Positions 8,100 to 15,196 of a stretch of 64,000 nucleotides of DNA are shown here, in pieces. The notes under the pieces were generated by a model. That model had not been told where the DNA came from. It made no database searches and saw only the letters and a program-made list of their open reading frames with translations. Origin of the DNA: RFPW01 sp040401595 (lineage in GTDB: Bacteria > Pseudomonadota > Gammaproteobacteria > Burkholderiales > Burkholderiaceae_E). The stretch is taken from contig JBBAOE010000012.1 of assembly GCA_040401595.1 (NCBI GenBank), forward strand, positions 1-64,000. The letters are read 5' to 3'. Each line of letters starts with the position of its first letter. Position 1 is the stretch's first letter. The translations under genes and the position numbers were made by a program.

Positions 8100-10542
8100 C
8101 GCCGTGTCAGGGATCAGGCCATGTGACGGGACGCCTGTGTCCGGACACACGCCCATGGTCGGTCAACCCGTGCGGCGTACCGAGGACCCAAGACTGCTCG
8201 CGGGTCTGGCCTGTTTTGTTGACGACATTCCAGCGCCACATGCCTTGCATCTGGCTCTGGTGCGCAGTGATCAGGCCCACGCAAGAATCCTGAGCGTGGA
8301 CACGCTGGCTGCGCTCGCGATGCCCGGCGTATTCGGCGTGTACGTCTGGGCTGATCTGGAGGACTGGATCAAACCCGCAGTGGCCATCTCGCGCACGAGC
8401 ACCTATCAGGCTACGGCCATTCATGCGCTGGCGCATCGCTTCGTGCGCTATGTGGGTGAGCCTGTGGTCGCGATTCTGGCGGGCAATCGGTATCAGGCGG
8501 AAGATGCCGCTGAACAGATCGTTCTGCGCTATGAAACGCTTACCGTAGCGACCGATCCGATCGAGGCGGCCAAGCCCGAAGCACCGCTCCTGCATGAGGG
8601 TTTCCGGAGCAATATCCTGGTTGAGCGCACCTTCGCCAAGGGTGAGATCGACGAAGTGTTTGCGGCCGCACCCGTGAAGGTTGGCGGGCGCTTGCGGTTT
8701 CATCGCCGCACGTCTGCCCCCATCGAAAATCGTTGCTACCTCGCCGAAATGGATCCGGGTCGCGACGCGATCACGCTGTACAGTTCGACCCAGGTGCCGG
8801 GCATCATTCGTGATGCACTCTCGGATCTCCTGGGGATGCCGGGGCATCGTCTGAACGTCATCGCGCCCGATGTGGGGGGCGGTTTCGGTGCTAAGACCTC
8901 CCTGTATCCGGAGGAGATGCTGGTCAGCGCGCTGGCTCGCAAGACGGGTCGGACGGTCAAATGGACTGGCGATCGCCTCGAAGACCTGCTTGCCACCAGC
9001 CATGCATTTGACGAGATCATGGATGCGGAGATCGCAGTCGATGCGCAGGGGCATATCCTGGGTCTGCGCTGCGATGTGGTCAGCGATGTTGGCGCCTACT
9101 CCATTTATCCGTGGACGGCCGCAATTGAGCCGGTCCAGGTGATCAGCTTCATGCCAGGGCCGTACAAGGTGCCGGTCTATCACGGTCATGTCCGCGCGGT
9201 TGCGACGCCCAAGTCACCGACCGGACCGAATCGTGGGGTCGGTCGACCGGCTGCCGTATTCGTCATGGAGCGCTTGCTCGATCTGGCTGCGCAGCAGATC
9301 GGTCTGGATCCCGCGGTCATTCGACAACGCAATCTTGTTCAACCCGATGAATTTCCCTACCGCTCTGCGGTCGGGCTCATCTGGGACCAGTCGGCATTCA
9401 CGCAAGGCCTCCAGGCTGCACTCGATCATTTTGATTACGCGCAGGCTCGACTCGATCAGGCCAAGGCGCGCGCGGAAGGCAGATGGATCGGCTTGGGACT
9501 GGCGACTTACGCTGAGCTTTCCGGCATTGGATCGCGCATCTCGGCTGCGCCCGGCATGGCGATCAATACCGGTACCGACATCTGCACCATCGCGCTCGAT
9601 TCGACTGGCGTCATTACCGCATCCTTTGGATGTGCCAGCCACGGTCAGGGGCACGAGACCACGCTCGCCCAGGTGCTGTGCGACGAACTTGGTGCCAGGC
9701 TCGAGGATGTTTGCGTACGCACCGGCAATACGCAGTTGGTACCGCATGGCACGGGCAGTTATGCCAGTCGCACCGCGATCATCAGTGGCGGTGCGGGCAT
9801 GCTGGCAGCCAGAGAACTGAAGCAGCGGATGCTGCGCCTAGCAGCCCATCTGCTCAATGCACCAGCCGAAGACCTCATCGTACGTCAGAGTGTCATCAGT
9901 ACAAATACAGGGACCGCTCGCCTCACCTTTGTGGAACTGGCCCGTGCCCTGTACGCACAGATGGGCAGGATGCCAGCCGATCTGCGCGAGGACCTGGTCG
10001 TCACGAAGAGTTACGACCCGGTGGTTGGCACGACCACGTCCGCAACGCACCTGGTACAGGTCGAGGTCGATCCGAGAACGTTCGCTGTGCACATCCAGCG
10101 CTACGTGATTGCGGAAGATTGTGGTCGCATCATCAACCCCCTGATCGTTGAAGGGCAGACGCGCGGCGCACTGGCCCAGGGCATTGGTGCAGCCCTTCTG
10201 GAAGAACTCGTCTATGACGCGCAGGGGCAATTGCTCACGGCGAACTTCGCGGACTATTTGCTGCCCTCAGCACCGGAGGTGCCCAGGCTGGAATTGCTGC
10301 ATATCCCTTCGATTGCCGCAAATAACATCGGTGGCTTTCGGGGCGTTGGGGAGGGCGGCACCATCGGCGCCCCCGCCGCGATTGCCAATGCCGTATCCGA
10401 CGCCATTGCGCACCTTGGCGTCACGGTCATGGAACTACCGGTCACGCCTGAGCGCCTCTTCCAATTGGTCCGACATCAGATCGAGCCGGGTTCCTCTCGC
10501 AGGACACCGGTTGATTCAACGCCAACCGCAGTGCCCGCCTGA
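8092..10542 (+). CDS. Mo-hydroxylase molybdopterin-binding large subunit (CoxL/XdhA type)
   Basis: An 816-residue catalytic subunit of the xanthine oxidase family, which binds the Mo-pterin cytosine dinucleotide cofactor and inserts oxygen from water. Landmarks: VGQPVRRTEDPRLLAG near the N-terminus, PDVGGGFGAK about residue 260, PNRGVGRP about residue 380, GQGHETT about residue 520, and GEGGTIGAP near the C-terminus containing the conserved base glutamate. The CO-dehydrogenase signature loop (AYRCSFR with the Cu-binding cysteine) is absent: the equivalent reads PNRGVGRP, so this is not a CO dehydrogenase. The ATG at 8092 overlaps the lactonase gene by eight bases. The substrate is unknown; the neighbouring CoA ligase suggests a ring carboxylic acid or its CoA thioester. 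Confidence 0.92.
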   Translation: MNDAVSGIRPCDGTPVSGHTPMVGQPVRRTEDPRLLAGLACFVDDIPAPHALHLALVRSDQAHARILSVDTLAALAMPGVFGVYVWADLEDWIKPAVAISRTSTYQATAIHALAHRFVRYVGEPVVAILAGNRYQAEDAAEQIVLRYETLTVATDPIEAAKPEAPLLHEGFRSNILVERTFAKGEIDEVFAAAPVKVGGRLRFHRRTSAPIENRCYLAEMDPGRDAITLYSSTQVPGIIRDALSDLLGMPGHRLNVIAPDVGGGFGAKTSLYPEEMLVSALARKTGRTVKWTGDRLEDLLATSHAFDEIMDAEIAVDAQGHILGLRCDVVSDVGAYSIYPWTAAIEPVQVISFMPGPYKVPVYHGHVRAVATPKSPTGPNRGVGRPAAVFVMERLLDLAAQQIGLDPAVIRQRNLVQPDEFPYRSAVGLIWDQSAFTQGLQAALDHFDYAQARLDQAKARAEGRWIGLGLATYAELSGIGSRISAAPGMAINTGTDICTIALDSTGVITASFGCASHGQGHETTLAQVLCDELGARLEDVCVRTGNTQLVPHGTGSYASRTAIISGGAGMLAARELKQRMLRLAAHLLNAPAEDLIVRQSVISTNTGTARLTFVELARALYAQMGRMPADLREDLVVTKSYDPVVGTTTSATHLVQVEVDPRTFAVHIQRYVIAEDCGRIINPLIVEGQTRGALAQGIGAALLEELVYDAQGQLLTANFADYLLPSAPEVPRLELLHIPSIAANNIGGFRGVGEGGTIGAPAAIANAVSDAIAHLGVTVMELPVTPERLFQLVRHQIEPGSSRRTPVDSTPTAVPA

Positions 10543-10574
10543 CACGGGTTCCCACATCACACGGAGACAAACCT

Positions 10575-11327
10575 ATGAAAATGCAACTCGAAAACCGGGT
10601 AGCCCTGGTCACCGGAGGGGGCCGGGATGTCGGCCGCGAAATCGCCCTGGGTCTTGCTGCTGAGGGGGCAGCCGTGGCCATCAACTATCACCACTCCGCA
10701 GCAGGCGCTCAGGCGGTGGTCGACGAGATCCGTTCGAGCGGGGGTCAGGCTATCGCGATCGGTTGCGATATTGCCGATCATCTGGCCGTCAAGGACATGG
10801 TTGCGAAGACGGTGGCCGCGTTTGGCGGGCTCAATATCCTGGTCAACAACGCAGGCGTGGTGCATCGAAAGCGCTTTGCCGATACAACGCCCGAGGAGTG
10901 GAAAGTCCAGGTCGATGTGTGTCTCTACGGTGCACTCAACTGTTGTCATGCCGCCTGGGCGCATCTCGAAGCTGTCCAGGGCGCGGGGCGCATCATCAGC
11001 ATCGTCGGAGATTCTTCCCGCGTTGGCGAGTCTGGGCTGGCATTGGGCGCAGCCACGCGCGCCGGAACGGTTGCCCTGATGAAAACGCTGGCCCGCGAAA
11101 CCCGTGCCGCAACGACCTGCAACGCTCTCGCTCTGGGCCTTATTGAGACCGCGCATGCGCCCAGTTTCATCGAAGCGAATCGTGAACGACTGACAAAGCT
11201 GTATCCGGTCAGGCGGCTGGGCCGACCCGGTGATGTTGCCCCGATGGTGACCTTGCTGGCTTCGGACCAGGGCAGCTGGATATCCGGGCAGACGCTGAGT
11301 ATCAGCGGCGGTTTCAGCATGATCTGA
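10575..11327 (+). CDS. SDR-fold protein with degenerate active site
   Basis: A 250-residue protein of short-chain dehydrogenase/reductase fold. The nucleotide-binding motif is intact (TGGGRDVG, residues 13-20) as is NNAG (91-94). Aligning by eye to FabG-type enzymes, the catalytic Asn-Ser-Tyr-Lys positions read D114, G145, G158 and R162; the usual Y-x-x-x-K is replaced by G-A-A-T-R. It probably binds NAD(P), but cannot use the standard SDR proton relay. It may act on an unusual reaction, or be structural. A Shine-Dalgarno (CGGAGAC) precedes the ATG. It lies 32 bp after the Mo-subunit gene and 15 bp before the CoA ligase gene, in the same operon. Confidence 0.82.
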   Translation: MKMQLENRVALVTGGGRDVGREIALGLAAEGAAVAINYHHSAAGAQAVVDEIRSSGGQAIAIGCDIADHLAVKDMVAKTVAAFGGLNILVNNAGVVHRKRFADTTPEEWKVQVDVCLYGALNCCHAAWAHLEAVQGAGRIISIVGDSSRVGESGLALGAATRAGTVALMKTLARETRAATTCNALALGLIETAHAPSFIEANRERLTKLYPVRRLGRPGDVAPMVTLLASDQGSWISGQTLSISGGFSMI

Positions 11328-11342
11328 CCGGAGAGACGCGCG

Positions 11343-12896
11343 ATGATCCGCACCGACCTGATCGCTCCCATTGGCGAGCTGCTCACCCGACAGGCATCCC
11401 TGCGCGGCGCGAAGACCGCATTCGAGGACCAGACCGGCGCCCAGGTCTGCTACGCCGACCTCGCGCGGCAGACCTCAAATCTGGCTGGGCACTTGCAGGA
11501 CCTTGGACTGCAAGCGGGGGAGTCGGTTGCGCTGCTGGTGCCGAATTCCGTGAACTGGGTACTCGGTTGCCTGGCCACCTTGCGCGCTGGTGGCGTCAGC
11601 GTACCCATCAGTCACGACGCCGTTGAGGGGGAAATCCTTTATCGTCTGCAGGACGCTGCCTGCAAGGTCATCGTGGTGTCCAGCCATCATCTTTCCCTGA
11701 TCGAGCGCCTCTGTGAACAGGTGCCATCGCTCCAGCACATCGTCGTTGTGGCGCCAGAACTGGACAGTGCCCGATTGACATTGAACAGGCTCTGTTCGAC
11801 CGTGGCCCGCAGCATCCCAAGAGATCCGACCGATCTGCATCGCACCTCGTTTCTCGTTTACACCTCGGGTACCACCGGACGCGCCAAGGGCGTGATGCTG
11901 TCTGAACATGGCCTTGGGTGGGTGACCGCAGCCTGTTGGGCGCCAATGGCGGGTCTGGATGCGGACGACGTCATGCTCTCGCCCTTGCCGCTCTTTCACT
12001 CGTACGCCCTGAGTCTCTGCGTTCTCAGCGTGGTTGCCGTGGGCGCCAGCGAAATGCTTCTCGAGCGATTTTCGACGCAGGAGGTGATCAAACAACTGGG
12101 GACAGGCCGCTACACGCTGATGCCTGGCGTACCCACGATGTTTCATTACTTGCTCGAGGCCGGGCGCACGGTCGGAACGCAGCTCGCCACCGGAATTCGT
12201 CATTTCATCTCGGCTGGGGCGATCATGCCCGCCGCACTCAATCAGGAATTCGAAAAAACCTTTGGCGCAGAACTGCTTGACGGTTACGGGATCACGGAAA
12301 CGTCGACGATGGCGATCATGAACTGGCCCCGCTCGCCGCGCACGATGGGCTCCTGTGGCATTCCGATCCCAGGACTTGCCGTGCGTCTGGTCGACCCGCA
12401 GGGCAGGGACGTCCCCGCTGGTGGCGAGGGCGAGATCATCATCCGCGGGCCAAGCGTCATGCTGGGTTACCACAATAAACCCGAGGACACTGCAAAGGCA
12501 CTGCTCGAGGGATGGTATCGGTCTGGCGATCTCGCTCGTTGCGATGAGAACGGCTTCTACACCATCACGGGCCGACTCAAGGAACTCATCATTCGTGGGG
12601 GACAGAACATCGCCCCGGCTGAAGTCGAAAATGCCGTGCTGAGCCATTCCGATGTGCTGGATTGCGCCGTGATTGCGATGCCGCACCCGCATCTGGGCGA
12701 AGTGCCGGTCGCTTGTGTCGTTCCTCGACCCAACTGCACGCTAGACTTGAACGCCTTGCTGGCGCATTGCGCCACGCAAATCTCCGCCTACAAGGTTCCA
12801 GCTTCGATCCGGATCGTGCAGAACATCCCGCGCACGGGGTCAGGGAAAATCATGCGATTCAAGCTTCGCGAAGCCTTGGAGGCACCGGCGCCCTGA
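11343..12896 (+). CDS. Acyl-CoA/aryl-CoA synthetase (AMP-forming)
   Basis: A 517-residue member of the ANL superfamily that activates a carboxylic acid to its CoA thioester through an acyl-adenylate. Motifs: P-loop-like YTSGTTGRAKG near residue 180, GYGITETS near 315, SGDLARCDENGFYTITGR with the hinge aspartate near 400, and the catalytic lysine motif RTGSGKIMRFKLRE at the C-terminus. It is the last gene of the operon, 15 bp after the SDR gene, with a GGAGAGACG ribosome site. In the inferred pathway it would provide the CoA ester on which the crotonase-domain protein acts. The acid it activates is unknown. Confidence 0.9.
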   Translation: MIRTDLIAPIGELLTRQASLRGAKTAFEDQTGAQVCYADLARQTSNLAGHLQDLGLQAGESVALLVPNSVNWVLGCLATLRAGGVSVPISHDAVEGEILYRLQDAACKVIVVSSHHLSLIERLCEQVPSLQHIVVVAPELDSARLTLNRLCSTVARSIPRDPTDLHRTSFLVYTSGTTGRAKGVMLSEHGLGWVTAACWAPMAGLDADDVMLSPLPLFHSYALSLCVLSVVAVGASEMLLERFSTQEVIKQLGTGRYTLMPGVPTMFHYLLEAGRTVGTQLATGIRHFISAGAIMPAALNQEFEKTFGAELLDGYGITETSTMAIMNWPRSPRTMGSCGIPIPGLAVRLVDPQGRDVPAGGEGEIIIRGPSVMLGYHNKPEDTAKALLEGWYRSGDLARCDENGFYTITGRLKELIIRGGQNIAPAEVENAVLSHSDVLDCAVIAMPHPHLGEVPVACVVPRPNCTLDLNALLAHCATQISAYKVPASIRIVQNIPRTGSGKIMRFKLREALEAPAP

Positions 12897-12959
12897 TACG
12901 AAACCACAGGCCGTCAATGCGAGAGTGGACCGCCGTGGCCGATATCAAGTCTCAGGCCC

Positions 12960-13607
12960 TTATTTCGCCGGGATGTTCTGGCCGGCGTCGAGCAGGGCGT
13001 ATGGCCCCCCGCGCTCGATCGCCCTTCGGTAGGCGCTGCGCTCTTGCATCCGCTTCAGCCAGGCGTCCATCTGCGGGTAGTCCTTTCGCAATCCGCGGGC
13101 CGCTTCGGCGACAAAACTCATTTGGATGTCCGCCCCGGTGATGGCGTTGCCGACCAGCCAATCGCGTCCGTTCAGCGCCTGATTGACATACCCCAGGTGG
13201 TTGGCCAACTCGCTGTCGATTCTTGGGTACAGAGGAGCGCCCGCTTCGCCCAGTCGGGTGACGACGTATAGGCGCAGCATCAGGGGGAGCATGGCTGAGC
13301 CCTCGGCGTAGTGCAGCCACTGTTGGTACTGGTCAAATTCGTCGGAGTCCGGGTTGGGCTGCAGCCGACCTTGGCCATAACGTCGAATGAGATAGTCAAC
13401 AATTGCGCCTGATTCGATGATCGTGCGCCCGTGGTCGGTGATGACCGGCGACTTGCCCAGAGGATGGACCGCCTTCAGTTCCGCCGGCGCCAGACGCGTC
13501 GCCGGTGAACGACTGTAATGGCGGATTTCGTAGGGCAACTCTAATTCCTCGAGCAGCCACAAAATCCGTTGGGATCGTGAGTCGTTTAAGTGATGGACTG
13601 TGATCAT
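12960..13607 (-). CDS. Glutathione S-transferase
   Basis: A cytosolic GST-fold protein of 215 residues. The thioredoxin-like N-terminal domain runs to about residue 80 (MITVHHLNDSRSQRILWLLEE, then KSPVITDHGRTIIESGAIVDYL, holding the cis-Pro and the E-S glutathione contact). The C-terminal helical domain follows. S11 in the NDSRS motif is the probable glutathione-activating residue. An in-frame ATG four codons upstream (13619) is possible, but family members normally begin at MITV. It is convergent with the CoA ligase gene, so it is not part of the Mo-hydroxylase operon. Confidence 0.88.
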   Translation of the reverse strand: MITVHHLNDSRSQRILWLLEELELPYEIRHYSRSPATRLAPAELKAVHPLGKSPVITDHGRTIIESGAIVDYLIRRYGQGRLQPNPDSDEFDQYQQWLHYAEGSAMLPLMLRLYVVTRLGEAGAPLYPRIDSELANHLGYVNQALNGRDWLVGNAITGADIQMSFVAEAARGLRKDYPQMDAWLKRMQERSAYRRAIERGGPYALLDAGQNIPAK

Positions 13608-13682
13608 GGCGTTGAACATTCAGGACACTGGAACTTGATCATCCACCCGAGATCGACTTCATGCAACGAATGCGTGGGTGAG

Positions 13683-13745
13683 GATCACGCCAACGATCAC
13701 GCTAACGATCACGCCAACGATCACGCCACCGATCGCGCAAACGAT
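13683..13745. repeat. 12-bp tandem repeat, five copies
   Basis: The unit GATCACGCCAAC is repeated five times with a few substitutions (units 2, 4 and 5 diverge), followed by a partial GAT. It lies in the 231-bp non-coding stretch between the glutathione transferase start and the small ORF at 13839. One frame reads D-H-A-N repeats from a possible GTG to a TGA, but this would encode only about 23 residues and has no ribosome site, so I call it a repeat only. Confidence 0.85.
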
Positions 13746-13838
13746 TGACTCAGTTGGGGTCAAGTGCCGATCGAGAGGATTCGTTCCTCGCGTTTGGGGC
13801 GGCTTCATCGGACGCTGGAGGGCCCTGGATCCGGACCC

Positions 13839-14045
13839 ATGATGAACGAAGACAAGGCCGTCTCAAGCCATCGAGCCCGAATCGTCTTCCGGGTTCCCTC
13901 GCGCATGACCCTGAGCCGTTTCCAGGAGGTGACGATCATCACGCGGGTTCGAGACCGATCGGATGAAGCCGTGCAGGAAGCCCTCAAGAAGGTCTATTCA
14001 CACTGGGTGGCGATCACCGTCGAACGGGTGGACTGGCTGACCTAG
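13839..14045 (+). CDS. Small hypothetical protein
   Basis: A 68-residue ORF beginning with two ATGs. The predicted protein is soluble and mixed charged/hydrophobic (HRARIVFRVPS, RFQEVTIITRVRD, then a helix-like DEAVQEALKKVYSHWVAITVERVDWL). The strand-strand-helix-strand look is suggestive of a small alpha/beta protein, but I do not recognise a family. There is no strong Shine-Dalgarno. It is kept because its composition looks protein-like, unlike the antisense reading. Confidence 0.4.
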   Translation: MMNEDKAVSSHRARIVFRVPSRMTLSRFQEVTIITRVRDRSDEAVQEALKKVYSHWVAITVERVDWLT

Positions 14046-14067
14046 CCAGGCCGCGGGTCAGCCATCA

Positions 14068-14129
14068 CTGCGACGCGCTGAACTCGCGACTGCAACGCGC
14101 TCAGCCGCGATTTCGACACGCTCAGGCGA
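14068..14129. repeat. Imperfect about 21-bp triple repeat
   Basis: Three diverged copies of about 21 bp begin at 14068, 14090 and 14111, each with a core of CGACGCGCT, CAACGCGCT or CGACACGCT followed by a CGCGA or GGCGA. They lie in the 279-bp gene-free stretch between 14046 and 14324. The antisense reading gives a weak heptad-like S-R-L-S pattern in a 66-codon ORF. I otherwise see nothing in this stretch besides the Shine-Dalgarno of the next gene. Confidence 0.5.
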
Positions 14130-14324
14130 GGTAATAGGCCGGTCACCACGAGCCGACAGCGGTATTGCCCGGCGATGGGTTGGCGGGTGCCCAGGATCCG
14201 TTGGCCTGGGGCTGAGTTGGACGGTTCACCGTGCCACGGCACAATTGGGCCTGGCCCGCTGCGGTGTCCACTCGCGGCGATGGGCTGGTTCCGATTGGAT
14301 CGTCATCACTGAAAAGGAAACCGA

Positions 14325-14939
14325 ATGCTTGTGCCCGGTGAACTGAGTCATCGCGAAATTGATGAGGGCTGGATACTTCCTGCTCCGGTCGAGCGTGAGG
14401 CTGTGCATACGCGCAGTATCGTTTGCCGGGGTTTTCGGCGTTCCGATGGCCTGATCGATATCGACGCGCGCTTTATCGATACGCGCCCCTTCGCGTACGA
14501 CAGCCATCTTCGCGGGAAAGTCGACGCGGGGGCGGCCTTGCACAACATGCAGATCCGCGTGACGATCGACCGCACAAGGCAAATCGTCGCCGTGGTTTCA
14601 GCGATGCCGTCTACCCCCTTTGACAGCTGTGTTGGTGTCAATCCGAATTTTCAGCGCCTGGTCGGCCTGTCGATCAGCCGCGGTTTTCGCCAGGTGATGC
14701 GGGAGCGCTTAGGGGGCGTCGAGGGCTGTACCCACATGTTGGCGATGCTCGAAGTGGTTGCGGCAGCTGCGATGCAAACCTTCGTATCGGACTCGATGGC
14801 GTCTCGCAAGCCCGGCGAGGCGCCTGGGATCCGGACGTTCAATATCGAATCGCTGGTCGACACCTGCTGGACGTATAAGTCCGATGGCGAAGTCATCGAG
14901 CAGTTCCGCCGCCGACGGGCCGAGGCGGCGAAGACCTGA
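14325..14939 (+). CDS. DUF2889 domain protein
   Basis: A 204-residue protein matching the DUF2889 pattern common in proteobacteria. It opens with HTRSIVCRGFRRSDGLIDIDARFIDTRPF, continues with AALHNMQIRVTIDRTRQI and SAMPSTPFDSCVGVNPNFQRLVG, then GFRQVMRERLGGVEGCTHMLAM and an A-A-M-Q-T helix. The arrangement of histidines and cysteines (H-N-M, C, G-C-T-H) suggests metal or cofactor contact, but the biochemical function is unknown to me. The start at 14325 follows an AAAAGGA ribosome site. It is upstream of and codirectional with the two large lipoproteins, though separated from them by 257 bp containing its own promoter-like region. Confidence 0.85.
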   Translation: MLVPGELSHREIDEGWILPAPVEREAVHTRSIVCRGFRRSDGLIDIDARFIDTRPFAYDSHLRGKVDAGAALHNMQIRVTIDRTRQIVAVVSAMPSTPFDSCVGVNPNFQRLVGLSISRGFRQVMRERLGGVEGCTHMLAMLEVVAAAAMQTFVSDSMASRKPGEAPGIRTFNIESLVDTCWTYKSDGEVIEQFRRRRAEAAKT

Positions 14940-15076
14940 GGGATCCGGGCCTGGCCTAGGCCCGATGAAGCACCCGTCCGTTTGTGCTTGGGGCGCCTAG
15001 GCAGCGCACTTGCCCCGTCAACCTAGGGAAAATCCGGCTTTCATTGTTGGACTGGTTGCGTCATTTTTTGGTCACG

Positions 15077-15120
15077 ATTCAATTGAAAGTTTCATTTAGT
15101 TAAATCTTTCAATTGTAGGT
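15077..15120. promoter_or_regulatory. AT-rich nested dyad (probable operator/promoter)
   Basis: An AT-rich island in GC-rich DNA about 80-120 bp before the DUF6351 start. CAATTGAAAG (15080-15089) and CTTTCAATTG (15106-15115) are a perfect 10-bp inverted repeat with a 16-nt spacer. Within it are further dyads: TTCAATTGAA (15078-15087), GAAA-G-TTTC (15086-15094), and ATTTA-GT-TAAAT (15094-15105). Such nesting suits a regulator bound as two dimers. No family-specific consensus is claimed. Confidence 0.6.
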
Positions 15121-15196
15121 TGCGGCCGCCGCGGGCAGATCTTGGCCGCTCATGACGGCCGGATCGCCCGCATCCAACAATAAACTCGGGGACACC

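Noticed and set aside
8107..9189. A 360-codon antisense ORF in the Mo-subunit gene
   Set aside because: The opposite strand encodes unmistakable molybdopterin-binding motifs, and the antisense protein is His/Arg-rich without a recognisable domain.
4383..10542. A carbon monoxide dehydrogenase operon
   Set aside because: Although CoxG/M/S/L-like proteins are present, the large subunit lacks the AYRCSFR loop with the copper-ligating cysteine; a CoxG-crotonase fusion and CoA ligase point elsewhere.
13695..13763. A GTG-initiated D-H-A-N repeat peptide from the 12-bp repeat
   Set aside because: Only about 23 residues, no ribosome site, and repeats of this size occur elsewhere as non-coding or loop sequence.
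14042..14242. Antisense 66-codon heptad-like ORF
   Set aside because: Weak ribosome site, no recognised family; reported only as a repeat feature.
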